From: Acidobacteriota bacterium
Lineage (GTDB): Bacteria; Actinomycetota; Acidimicrobiia; Acidimicrobiales; Microtrichaceae
Direction of reading: 5' to 3'
DNA length: 49,096 nucleotides
NCBI GenBank assembly: GCA_003577145.1
Contig: QEUP01000034.1
Span: 1-49,096, forward strand
Both the position numbers and the translations under genes were made by a program. Shown one piece after another: positions 41,062 to 48,800 of the stretch. The notes beneath the pieces were generated by a model that did not search any database, had not been told where the DNA came from, and was given only the letters and a program-made list of their open reading frames with translations. Positions within the stretch are counted from its first letter, which is position 1, and every line of letters starts with the position of its first letter.

Positions 41062-42390
41062 ATGACCACAAGGCTCGGCGGAGGGCAGGGCTTCTACGGT
41101 GACGGTTACGCGCCCGTCGAAGACCTCCTGGCGGCCGGCATCGACTACCTGGTGTGCGAGGCGCTCGCCGAGCTCACCCTCGCCATCCTCCAAAAGGACC
41201 GTCAGCGTGACGAGTCGCTCGGCTACACGCGCGACCTCCCGCTGTATGTGGGCGCGGCGCTGCCCTACCTGACCGACGGTCGCACCAGGCTGATCACCAA
41301 CGCCGGAGGGATCAACCCGCTGGCGGCCGGCCGGGCCGTCATCGGGGGGCTCCGCGAGCACGGCGTGTCAGGTCTCAAGGTGGCAACAGTCGTCGGTGAC
41401 GACGTGCGCCCTCACGCCGAGGTCCTCGATCTTCCCGACGACGTGCTGTTCGCCAACGCCTATCTGGGTGCCAGGCCGATAGTCGATGCCCTCGACGCCG
41501 GTGCCGACATCGTCGTCACCGGCCGGGTGGCCGACGCCTCCCTGTTCCTCGCCCCGCTGGTTCACGAGTACGGCTGGCGCTGGGACGACTGGGACCGGCT
41601 GGCCGCAGGGGTCGCCATCGGGCACCTCCTGGAGTGCAGCGGGCAGGTCACCGGCGGCAACTACTCGGGGGCGTGGTGGGAGAACCCCGATCCGTTCCGG
41701 GTGGGCTTCCCGATCGCCGAGTGCGAACCAGACGGCTCGGTCGTGATCACCAAGCCGCCCGCAACCGGTGGGATCGTCACGTGGGATACGGTGCGAGAGC
41801 AACTCCTCTACGAGGTTCACGACCCGACGGCCTACATGAACCCCGATGTGGTGGCCGACTTCACGTCCCTCGAGCTGGAGGATCTCGGCGGCGACCGCGT
41901 GCGGCTGAGCGGCTGCCGGGGTGCGCCCGCTCCCGACACATACAAGGCGCTGGTGTGCACCCCCGCCGGTTACGCCGGCGAGGCGCTCGTCACCTACTCG
42001 TGGCCCGATGCCGAAGCAAAGGCGCGAGCTGCCCTGCGCTTCCTGCGTCACCGGGCGGAGGTGATAGGCATGGCGGTGGACGAGTGGCACGAGGAGTACT
42101 TCGGTGTGAACGGCTTCGGTGGTCCCACGATCGACGTACGCCGGTTGGAGGACAACGGTTGGGAAGCCCCCGAAGTCACCGGTCGCCTCGCCTGGAGGTG
42201 CCAGACCCGGGAGGAGGCTGCCAGGCTCAACCGCGAAGCCGGCCTGCTGGGGCTGTCAGGCCCGCCGATGATCTCGGGGATCTCGCGGGCGCGAGGCGGC
42301 CGCCCGACCCAGCTGCTGGCGGTGGAGTCATGCGCTGTCGACCGCAAGCTCGCCGACTCCAACGTGGTCGTCGATGTCGAGGAGGTCTGA
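41062..42390 (+). CDS. AtuA-family protein, DUF1446 (acyclic terpene utilisation-like)
   Basis: A 442-residue protein of the DUF1446/AtuA group, named after a protein needed for acyclic terpene catabolism in pseudomonads; its biochemical step is not settled. Family blocks are GQGFYGDGYAPVEDLLAAGI, DYLVCEALAELTLAI, LITNAGGINPLAAGRAVIGG, VVTGRVADASLFLAPLVHEY, ECSGQVTGGNYSGAWWENPD and GFPIAECEPDGSVVITKPPA. Only the N-terminal domain is present; the C-terminal domain usually fused or adjacent is a separate gene here, at 46165-46533. ATG at 41062 with GAGGGC before it. The next gene starts five bases after its stop, with its ribosome site in the last codons. Confidence 0.88.
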   Translation: MTTRLGGGQGFYGDGYAPVEDLLAAGIDYLVCEALAELTLAILQKDRQRDESLGYTRDLPLYVGAALPYLTDGRTRLITNAGGINPLAAGRAVIGGLREHGVSGLKVATVVGDDVRPHAEVLDLPDDVLFANAYLGARPIVDALDAGADIVVTGRVADASLFLAPLVHEYGWRWDDWDRLAAGVAIGHLLECSGQVTGGNYSGAWWENPDPFRVGFPIAECEPDGSVVITKPPATGGIVTWDTVREQLLYEVHDPTAYMNPDVVADFTSLELEDLGGDRVRLSGCRGAPAPDTYKALVCTPAGYAGEALVTYSWPDAEAKARAALRFLRHRAEVIGMAVDEWHEEYFGVNGFGGPTIDVRRLEDNGWEAPEVTGRLAWRCQTREEAARLNREAGLLGLSGPPMISGISRARGGRPTQLLAVESCAVDRKLADSNVVVDVEEV

Positions 42391-42394
42391 GCTC

Positions 42395-43348
42395 GTGCGG
42401 ATAGTGGCGATCATCACCGTGGCGCTCATGCTGGTCTTCGCGTCGTGTTCGTCGGGCGACGACAGCAAGGCCGCCGACTCCGGCAGTGACACCAGCGCCA
42501 GGCCCGAGACCAGCGAGCCCGGGGACGCCACCACGACATCGGCAGGGGCAGGACCCGGCACCGAGGTGGATCCCGTCGATCAGACTCCACCGCTCGGCGT
42601 CAACGGCCTGACCGTCGAGGACGGAGCCATCTGGATGGCAGACCTGTCAGGGGGGGAGGTGATGAAGCTCGACGCGGCGACCGGCGAGATACTGGAACGC
42701 TACGGCGCCGAGGACGGTGTGGCGAGTCCCGACGACGTGGCGCTAGGTCCGGACGGAGCCGTCTACTGGACCGGGTTCGAGGAGGGGCAGGTCGGGCGCA
42801 TCGCCGACGGCGAGAGCGAGGTGATCGCACAGCTGCCCCCGGGCGCGAACCCGCTTGCCTTCGCCGCTGACGGGACCCTCTATGTCGGCCTCGCCGTCGT
42901 GGGCGACGCCATCTACAAGGTCGCCACCGACGGGTCAGGCGAAGCCGAGATCGTGGCCGACGCGCCGGGGGACGTCAACGGGTTCACCATCGGTGCCGAC
43001 GGGTTCCTGTACGGCCCCGCGGGTGGCGCGCTGGGGCCCGGTTCGATCGTCAAGGTCGATCTCACCACCGGTGAGGTCTCCGAGGTGGTGGGAGGTATTG
43101 TCGCGGTGGTGGCCACCGACTTCGACGGCGACGGCGTGCTGCACGCTCTTTCCCCGCTTCCTGCGCAGATCCTGCGCATCGACCTGGAGGCAGGGACGGC
43201 TGAGGTCGAGCGGGAGCTCCCCGGCGTGATACCCGACAACCTGGCATATGCCACCGACGGGACGCTGTATGTGAGCCACTTCAACGAGCCGGCCATCAGC
43301 GTGATCGCGCCCGACGGATCCGAGACCGCGCTGCGCGTAGGTGCCTGA
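42395..43348 (+). CDS. Beta-propeller lipoprotein (SMP-30/NHL-like)
   Basis: A 317-residue secreted lipoprotein, lipobox LVFASC (Cys about residue 17), with a Ser/Thr/Asp-rich linker to about residue 65. The body has six or so propeller blades with GxxYxx units such as NGLTVEDGAIWMADL, VALGPDGAVYWTGF, LAFAADGTLYVGLA, FTIGADGFLYGPAGG and LAYATDGTLYVSHF. It resembles gluconolactonase/NHL-type propellers. The GTG at 42395 is chosen because GAGGAGG lies nine bases upstream; the ATG at 42374 would overlap the previous gene. Possibly a sensor or binding protein, function unknown. Confidence 0.82.
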   Translation: MRIVAIITVALMLVFASCSSGDDSKAADSGSDTSARPETSEPGDATTTSAGAGPGTEVDPVDQTPPLGVNGLTVEDGAIWMADLSGGEVMKLDAATGEILERYGAEDGVASPDDVALGPDGAVYWTGFEEGQVGRIADGESEVIAQLPPGANPLAFAADGTLYVGLAVVGDAIYKVATDGSGEAEIVADAPGDVNGFTIGADGFLYGPAGGALGPGSIVKVDLTTGEVSEVVGGIVAVVATDFDGDGVLHALSPLPAQILRIDLEAGTAEVERELPGVIPDNLAYATDGTLYVSHFNEPAISVIAPDGSETALRVGA

Positions 43349-43364
43349 GGGGTCCAACACGACT

Positions 43365-43383
43365 GGGTGCGATCGGCGCACCC
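43365..43383. terminator. Hairpin between convergent genes
   Basis: GGGTGCG-5-CGCACCC has perfect 7-bp arms and lies in the 42-base space between the stops at 43348 and 43391. It could end transcription from both sides, but no T-tract follows. Confidence 0.5.
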
Positions 43384-43390
43384 GAGGTGC

Positions 43391-44779
43391 CTAGACCTCT
43401 TCGGGCGGGGCGGGACGAGGGCCCATCGAGGTCGTCTGGTAGAGGTGGACCTGGATGTCGTCGGGCCAGGCTCGGCGCGCCAGACCAGCTTTGCCCTTCA
43501 CGCCGTTCACGAACTCGGCGGGGTCGGCGAGCTGGTCCCATACCGACGGGAGGAACGTCCCCCGGCGGGAGCCGGAGGAGAGGACCAGCCCGTCGATTCC
43601 TGGTCGCAGCATCTCCACCAGCTCCTCCTCGGTGGTGGGGAAGACCCGCTCGAGAGGGCTGAGCAGGCTGAGGTCCATGCTCAGGCGGTGGTACTCGGCG
43701 CTGTTGAGGGGCGGGAACCGCGGGTCGCCGAACGCAGCCGAATGGCCGTAGCGGATCAGGCCCTCCCCGAGGGAGGTGAGGGCCTCGATGTTGCCGATGC
43801 ATCCCCGCAGGGCACCTCCCACGTGGAGGGTGACGAAGCAGGACTGGCGCCGAGCGAAGACCGAGGGAGCCTCGGGTGGTGCCGGCCGCTTGGCGCCGTT
43901 GAGGCCCGCAGCGATGGAGCTCCAGGCCAGGCCGAACGCCTGGGACTCCTCGTCGGCGTCGAGCGGTGCGCTGTCGGCGTCGTACAAGCCCCATGCGCCG
44001 TAGCCGACCACCCGGTCCTTCTCGCCCCACGGGGTGTCGCCGGAGTTGCATCGGGCGAGCGTGCGCACCGTCATGGCTTTACGCCGCGCTACGGCCAGCA
44101 GGCCGGCCACCGCCTTGGCGCCGCACATCCGGTCGGGGACGATCTCCTCGACGTCCAAGCCGATGAGCTTGGCGGTGGTGTCGTCGTCAAGCGAGTTGGC
44201 CTTCTCGTAGGAGTGGTAGTGGCTCATGTCCGAGCTCACGACGACGGCGGTCTCGTCCCCACCCCAGACCCGTTCGAGCGCATCGGCGACCTGATCGGGC
44301 GAGGCTCGGCCCACCGCGATCGGGAGGATCCTGACGTCGCCTAGGGCGACCTGGATGAACGGGAACTGGACCTCGAGGCTGTGCTCCCGGGTGTGTGGTA
44401 CCTCGTCGGCGCTTACCCAGGGGCAGGCCAGCACTGCCGCACGGGCCCCGTCGTCGACCGGGATGTCTCCCAGTGGCGTGGCGAACCTGTCGGCACAGCT
44501 GACTGCCATGCCCTGCAGCGGGACACGGTGCGAGGGTCCCAGCACCACCACGCGTGTGATGCGGCTCCCTCGGAGGGACAGAGCAGCGAAGGCTGACGCG
44601 GCCGTGGCTCCCGAGTAGCGATAGCCGGCGTGGGGAACGATGACCGCCTTGGGTGGTGGGGGCGAGGGTTCCCATTCGCTGAGCGCCTCGGTCACGAACC
44701 GGTGCAACTCGGCGGGGTCGTCGTCGTAGAACATGCCGGCGACTGCCGGTTGGCGGACGAGGACGCTCGGATCGCTCAC
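43391..44779 (-). CDS. AmmeMemoRadiSam system fusion: Memo (B) + AMMECR1 (A)
   Basis: A 462-residue fusion of both non-radical-SAM parts of the AmmeMemoRadiSam system. Residues about 5-265 are the Memo domain, with the metal-ligand histidines and Cys in IVPHAGYRYSG, LGPSHRVPLQG, VSSDMSHYHSYEKA and MCGAKAVAGLL. Residues about 290-460 are AMMECR1, with RQSCFVTLHVGGALRGCIGN, YGHSAAFGDPRFPPL and SLLSPLERVF. The GTG at 44779 overlaps the stop of the radical SAM gene as GTGA, and GAGGAG sits six bases upstream. The system's substrate is unknown; Memo relatives have dioxygenase-like metal chemistry. Longer starts (44854) lie inside the upstream gene. Confidence 0.93.
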   Translation of the reverse strand: MSDPSVLVRQPAVAGMFYDDDPAELHRFVTEALSEWEPSPPPPKAVIVPHAGYRYSGATAASAFAALSLRGSRITRVVVLGPSHRVPLQGMAVSCADRFATPLGDIPVDDGARAAVLACPWVSADEVPHTREHSLEVQFPFIQVALGDVRILPIAVGRASPDQVADALERVWGGDETAVVVSSDMSHYHSYEKANSLDDDTTAKLIGLDVEEIVPDRMCGAKAVAGLLAVARRKAMTVRTLARCNSGDTPWGEKDRVVGYGAWGLYDADSAPLDADEESQAFGLAWSSIAAGLNGAKRPAPPEAPSVFARRQSCFVTLHVGGALRGCIGNIEALTSLGEGLIRYGHSAAFGDPRFPPLNSAEYHRLSMDLSLLSPLERVFPTTEEELVEMLRPGIDGLVLSSGSRRGTFLPSVWDQLADPAEFVNGVKGKAGLARRAWPDDIQVHLYQTTSMGPRPAPPEEV

Positions 44780-45867
44780 TGCCGGCTCCTCATCCGGACG
44801 GGCACCCGCCGTGAACCCCAGTCCCCCCGGGGCCCCTCGAACACCCCGGCGCACCGTGTGCCGCAGGCGTTGCAGTGGCCGTCGTCAGTGAGGTTGTAGG
44901 CGCCGAGCACATACCAGTCGCGTTCGATGAGCAGTTGACCGCAGGCGTGACAGCAGGTGTTGGACTGGGTCGAGTCGTGGACGTTGCCGACGTAGACATA
45001 GCGCAGGCCGTTCTCCATGGCGATCTTCCGGGCCCGGGTCAGGGTCTCGTGGGGTGTCGACTCCTTGTCGGTCATCTTGAAGTCGGGATGGAATGCCGTG
45101 AAGTGGACCGGTACGTCCGGACCGAGTCGCTCGTAGACCCACGAGCTCATCCGGTCGATCTCGTCGGGGCTGTCGTTCTCGTCGGGTATCAACAGGTTGG
45201 TGATCTCGAACCAGACATCGGTCTCGTCGTGCAGGTAGGCGAGCGTCTCGAGGACCGCCCCGAGGTGCCCGCCGCAGATGTGGCGGTAGAAGTCCTCGGA
45301 GAAGGCCTTCAAGTCGATGTTGGCAGCGTCTATGTGGCTGAAGAGCTCCCGGCGGGGCTCCGGGCAGACGTAGCCCGCAGTCACCGCGACGGTCCTGACG
45401 CCGACCTCCCGGCAAGCGTCGGCGACATCGCAGGCGTACTCCATGAAGATGACGGGATCGTTGTAGGTGAAGGCGACCGAGGAGCACCCGAGATCGACTG
45501 CCGCGGTGGCGAGATCTTCGGGCATGGCGGAATCGGCGAGGGTGTCGAACTCCTTGGCCTTGGAGATGTCCCAGTTCTGGCAGAAGCGGCAGGCGAGGTT
45601 GCAGCCTGCCGTGCCGAACGAGAGCACCGGCGTGCCCGGGAGGAAGTGGTCGAGGGGCTTCTTCTCGATCGGGTCGATGCAGAACCCGCTAGACCTCCCG
45701 TAGGTGCGGAGGACGATCTCGTCTCCTTGGCGGGCACGCACGAAGCAAAGACCTCGCTGGTCTTCCCGCATCTTGCATGCCCGGGGACATACGTCACACT
45801 GGATGCGGCCGTCTTCCAGCTCGTGCCAGTACTTCGTGGGCACCACCGATGTGTCGGCAGTGTTCAC
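44776..45867 (-). CDS. amrS: AmmeMemoRadiSam system radical SAM enzyme
   Basis: A 363-residue radical SAM protein. The SAM-cluster motif is GCNLACRFCQNWDISKA (CxxxCxxC, about residues 88-95). Flanking cysteine-rich blocks are IQCDVCPRACKMREDQRGLC at the N-terminus and CCHACGQLL...HCNACGTRC at the C-terminus, which may bind zinc or an auxiliary cluster. GTG start at 45867, AGGAA seven bases upstream. Encoded immediately before the Memo-AMMECR1 fusion, whose first codon overlaps its stop, so a single coupled operon of two genes carries all three functions. Cytoplasmic; substrate unknown. Confidence 0.95.
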   Translation of the reverse strand: MNTADTSVVPTKYWHELEDGRIQCDVCPRACKMREDQRGLCFVRARQGDEIVLRTYGRSSGFCIDPIEKKPLDHFLPGTPVLSFGTAGCNLACRFCQNWDISKAKEFDTLADSAMPEDLATAAVDLGCSSVAFTYNDPVIFMEYACDVADACREVGVRTVAVTAGYVCPEPRRELFSHIDAANIDLKAFSEDFYRHICGGHLGAVLETLAYLHDETDVWFEITNLLIPDENDSPDEIDRMSSWVYERLGPDVPVHFTAFHPDFKMTDKESTPHETLTRARKIAMENGLRYVYVGNVHDSTQSNTCCHACGQLLIERDWYVLGAYNLTDDGHCNACGTRCAGVFEGPRGDWGSRRVPVRMRSRQ

Positions 45868-46008
45868 GTGGTCGTTCCTGTCTCGAAGTACCGGGGCGGT
45901 GTCACAACCGTCCTAGGGGATCTTAGCCGCCGGAGTGACTAGTTCCCCCGAGGCCCGACCGGGACCTCGGTCACATCCTTCCAACCGCTGCGGGAAGGCG
46001 CGGTTGGC

Positions 46009-46096
46009 GGTCCATCACTTCGCAAGGGGGTAACCCGCGCGATCGGGGATCTCCTCAGCGGTGCTGGTGGGTCCGTCATTGCGCGAGGGGTAACCC
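46009..46096. repeat. Pair of imperfect direct repeats in the amrS/AtuA-C intergenic region
   Basis: Two copies (46009-46036 and 46070-46096) share GGTCC-TCA, then CGC-AGGGG and GTAACCC, with starts 61 bases apart, and each includes the near-palindrome GGGTAACCC. The segment separates the leftward radical SAM gene from the rightward AtuA-C gene (297 bases) and otherwise holds no gene. Confidence 0.55.
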
Positions 46097-46164
46097 CCGG
46101 CGTGGCGCTTGCGCGGTCCGAGCCGCGGCGCAGTGGCCCGGTGGTTGAACTACGGTCGTGGCCC

Positions 46165-46533
46165 ATGGCTCGAATCCAGCTCCGGAGGCTCTGTGGAGTG
46201 CGGTCCGGGGACAAGGGTGACATTGCCGACATCTCGCTGTTCGCCGACGACGAGGCAGCGTACGCGGCGATCAGGCGTGAGGTGACGGCGAGGCGGGTCA
46301 AGCGTCACTTCGGCGAACTGGTCAAAGGCGAGGTCACCCGGTACGAGGCAGCAAACGTCTGGGCGCTCAAGTTCGTGATGCGCGACGCGCTGGGGGGCGG
46401 TGCGCCACGCTCTTTGCGGGCCGACAACCTGGGCAAGACCCTTGGTGCCTCGTTGCTGCGTATGTACATCGACGTTCCCGACGACGTAGCCGAAGCGGCC
46501 TCGCGGCGCTCGGCTCCTGTGCGCAGAGCTTGA
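46165..46533 (+). CDS. AtuA C-terminal-domain-like protein
   Basis: A 122-residue protein. The opening LRRLCGVRSGDKGDIADISL matches the glycine/Asp motif (xxRSGDKGDxxxIxL) that begins the C-terminal domain of AtuA-type proteins. The rest (FVMRDALGGGAPRSLRADNL, GKTLGASLLRMYIDVP) matches the same domain. ATG at 46165 is about eight bases after a TACGGT box and may be leaderless; a longer frame from 46102 lacks support. The N-terminal partner is encoded 3.8 kb away at 41062-42390, so the usually linked halves are split around the AmmeMemoRadiSam pair. Confidence 0.85.
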   Translation: MARIQLRRLCGVRSGDKGDIADISLFADDEAAYAAIRREVTARRVKRHFGELVKGEVTRYEAANVWALKFVMRDALGGGAPRSLRADNLGKTLGASLLRMYIDVPDDVAEAASRRSAPVRRA

Positions 46534-46662
46534 GCCGTCACCGCTCAGGGTGGTGGCCTGCGGGCATCGAGGGGGTCTCCGTCGCGCTGGAAGCTACTCG
46601 GGGTAGCATAACGAGGTCGGATTACCACCCAGAGCGAAATAGAGGATGATCCACTGAGACAC

Positions 46663-46692
46663 TTGACACAAGCCTGTGTCATCAGTCACACT
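46663..46692 (+). promoter_or_regulatory. Perfect TTGACA promoter element inside a palindrome
   Basis: TTGACA at 46663-46668 lies in the palindrome TGACACA-4-TGTGTCA (46664-46681), so a bound dimer would cover the -35 region. A weak -10 (CACACT, 46687-46692) follows with 18-base spacing. It points rightwards into the structured segment and no protein gene starts there. Confidence 0.45.
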
Positions 46693-46707
46693 CAGTGACC
46701 AGCACTT

Positions 46708-46736
46708 CGAGTCGGCTGAGCGCAGCAGCCGACTCG
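46708..46736. repeat. Perfect 11-bp-arm inverted repeat
   Basis: CGAGTCGGCTG (46708-46718), a 7-base loop and CAGCCGACTCG (46726-46736) form a stable hairpin; one more T-A pair extends it at 46707/46737. Confidence 0.8.
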
Positions 46737-46846
46737 AGATGGACAACGAACCACAGAACTGCTGCGGCGGAATCCCTTGGCGGGTAGGGAACCTGGAACC
46801 GACGGGCTCTTGCGGGAGAGGCCCGAGGTCCGAGTTCTCGGGGCAT

Positions 46847-46880
46847 GACGGCCTCCCGGTGTGAAGACCGGGAGGCCGTC
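46847..46880. terminator. Strong bidirectional terminator-like hairpin
   Basis: GACGGCCTCCCGGT (46847-46860), six-base loop, ACCGGGAGGCCGTC (46867-46880): 14 perfect base pairs. It begins seven bases past the stop of the leftward antiporter gene, so it should end that gene's transcript as well as any rightward transcript. The right flank is GCTTTCTC, a weak T-tract. Confidence 0.75.
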
Positions 46881-46886
46881 GCTTTC

Positions 46887-48656
46887 TCACCGTGGCCGGT
46901 GCGGTACGACAGCGATCAAGCGGGCATCGGCAGAGGGTTGGGCAGCTCCACTCAGCACCACCTTGCCGTCGCGCTCGATGAGCGCGAGGCGGATGTCGTC
47001 AGGGCCGATCTCTGCAGGCGTCACCGTCGCCACTCGCGCCCCGGCGCCGATCGCCTCGTCGATGCGGGTGAGGTTCGAGCCCCGCAAGAAGGGCCTGCTC
47101 CCGGCGCGGGACACCTCTTTGAAGAAGCGACCGAGGAGCCCCCGCCTGCTCGTCGCTTCGTGATCCCCGGTCGGGAGCTCGAAGACGTTGCCTCGCCCGA
47201 GCAGCTCGATGAACAGTGCGGTGGCCAGGGCGCGATGAGCATCGTTGCGGGAGGCCACGATCGCCGTGCCGATGCCGTTGTCGGCGACGAAGTCGCCGAT
47301 CTGATCCCGATCGAGGATCCTGGGATGAACGTGATAGCCGTCAGCTCGGACTTCGACCTGCTGGTAGTCCGAGGTCAACAGCGCCGCGTCGGCGCCGGCC
47401 GACCCGAGTTGGCGCGCCAGGTCGACCAGCCAGGGATCGCTGCCGATCAGGACGACACCCTGGGGTGACGGTAGAGCCACACCGGTTCGTCGGGCTACGA
47501 GCGGAGTGGTGAGGCCGTACACGATTCCCGCACCCATGATCACTCCGAACACGACCGCGGTCAGCGTCTCGCCGCCCTCGATGTCGTTGCTCTGGAGCGT
47601 GAGCGCGAACTGGGAGGAGGTCGCCGCCGCCACGATGCCACGAGGTGCGGCCCACCCGATGGTTGCCTTCTCGCGCCAGGACAGCGATGTCCTCGCGGTG
47701 GCCGCCGCCACCGCGAGGGGACGTACCGCCATGACGAGGATCGCCACCAGGATCGCGATCTGCCACGCATGCTCCTCGAGTTGGCTCGGGCTGATGTTGG
47801 CCCCCAGCACGATGAACAGGCTCCCGGTGATCAGAACTTCGAGCTGTTCCCCGAAGAGCTGGATGACACGGGTGGGGGTGATCTGCTGGTTCGCCAGGAC
47901 GATGCCGAGCACTGTGGCTGCCAGGAGCCCGGACTCCGATTCGATCAGGTCGGCGATGCCGAAGGCCGCCACTGCGAAGAGCAAGGAGATCGCCGGAACG
48001 AGCTCATCGGTTATGAGCGAACGGCTCAGAGCCAGCAGGACCACGAAGGCGGCCGCCAACCCCACCGCGGTGCCGACCACCGTGCTCCACAGCGTGGCGA
48101 GCGCCGGGTGCAGGTCGGCCACGTCCCCGGCCACGATCCCGTTGAGGATGGCCACTCCGAGGATGGCACCGATGGGGTCGAGGGTCGTGCTCTCCCAGTT
48201 GAGAACCGACCGGACCGGCTCCCCGGCGTGCATCGCTTCGAGCAGCGGCCCGATCACGGTTGGGCCCGAGACGATCAGGACAGCGCCGGTGAGCAGTGCG
48301 ATCGGTGCGGGGGCGTCGAACAACAACAGGACAGCGACAGTGGTGGCCGCCAGGGTGATTGAGGCGCCCAGAGTGATGAGCCGTATGACCGGCCGCCGGC
48401 CCGCCTTGCCGAGATCATCGAAGCGCAGCCGCAATCCGGTGCCGAACAAGAGGATTGCGACCGCGAAGCTCACGACAGGGAACAGCGCGTTCCCGAATAT
48501 CTCCTTGTTGTCGACGATGTCGGTGACCGGTCCCGCCAGCAGGCCGAGTGGGAGGAGCAGGAGGAGGGAAGGCACGCCTATACGGCGGGCCAGCCACTGG
48601 CCACCGACTCCCAGCACGACGATCACCACGAGCCCGGTGAGGATGGTCTCTTGCAT
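46887..48656 (-). CDS. CPA1-family cation/proton antiporter with cytosolic C-terminal domain
   Basis: A 589-residue protein of the Na+(K+)/H+ exchanger superfamily. About 12 TM segments occupy residues 1-400 (VVIVVLGVGGQWLARRIGVP, LLLLPLGLLAGPVTDIV, AVAILLFGTGLRLRFDDLGK). The region TLDPIGAILGVAILNGIVAG includes the ion-site Asp (TLDP). The C-terminal 180 residues look like a TrkA-N/RCK-type nucleotide-binding fold (LPSPQGVVLIGSDPWLVDLA, ADAALLTSDYQQVEVRAD), so transport may be ligand-regulated. ATG at 48656 with GGGAG nine bases upstream; longer starts (48812) run through non-coding sequence. Confidence 0.9.
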   Translation of the reverse strand: MQETILTGLVVIVVLGVGGQWLARRIGVPSLLLLLPLGLLAGPVTDIVDNKEIFGNALFPVVSFAVAILLFGTGLRLRFDDLGKAGRRPVIRLITLGASITLAATTVAVLLLFDAPAPIALLTGAVLIVSGPTVIGPLLEAMHAGEPVRSVLNWESTTLDPIGAILGVAILNGIVAGDVADLHPALATLWSTVVGTAVGLAAAFVVLLALSRSLITDELVPAISLLFAVAAFGIADLIESESGLLAATVLGIVLANQQITPTRVIQLFGEQLEVLITGSLFIVLGANISPSQLEEHAWQIAILVAILVMAVRPLAVAAATARTSLSWREKATIGWAAPRGIVAAATSSQFALTLQSNDIEGGETLTAVVFGVIMGAGIVYGLTTPLVARRTGVALPSPQGVVLIGSDPWLVDLARQLGSAGADAALLTSDYQQVEVRADGYHVHPRILDRDQIGDFVADNGIGTAIVASRNDAHRALATALFIELLGRGNVFELPTGDHEATSRRGLLGRFFKEVSRAGSRPFLRGSNLTRIDEAIGAGARVATVTPAEIGPDDIRLALIERDGKVVLSGAAQPSADARLIAVVPHRPR

Positions 48657-48781
48657 GGGCTCAGACTCCCACGCCCGCGCCGGCAACGGGAGCCTTACGC
48701 CAGAGGGCTCGATGTGCCACCCGGGCTCGGCTGTGCCGGCTGTGCTGGCTTGGCGTCGCCGCAGGCTCCGCAGCTCACATG

Positions 48782-48800
48782 GCGCTACCGCAGGTAGCGC
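48782..48800. terminator. Hairpin at the end of the partial gene
   Basis: GCGCTACC-3-GGTAGCGC is a perfect inverted repeat that overlaps the stop codon of the leftward partial frame at 48785, consistent with a terminator or an intergenic hairpin. Confidence 0.4.

Larger units (their letters stand above)
46690..46880 (+). ncRNA. Candidate structured small RNA between AtuA-C and antiporter genes
   Basis: The 353-base gap from 46534 to 46886 has no convincing gene. From the promoter-like site at 46663 it carries successive hairpins: CGAGTCGGCTG-7-CAGCCGACTCG (46708-46736), CGGGCTCT...AGAGGCCCG (about 46804-46824), CCGAGTTCTCGG (about 46830-46841), and the terminator-like 14-bp stem at 46847-46880. 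A short frame (46739-46864) ends in the last loop but has no ribosome site. A transcript of about 180 nt is an inference. Confidence 0.35.

Noticed and set aside
15469-46158. 16-base identical sequence GGTTGAACTACGGTCG before tetR (15469) and AtuA-C (46143)
   Set aside because: One exact 16-mer match is close to chance expectation in 49 kb with both strands, and no palindrome supports it.
46676-46864. 62-codon frame in the structured gap
   Set aside because: No ribosome site, and it ends in the terminator loop; hairpins explain the segment better.
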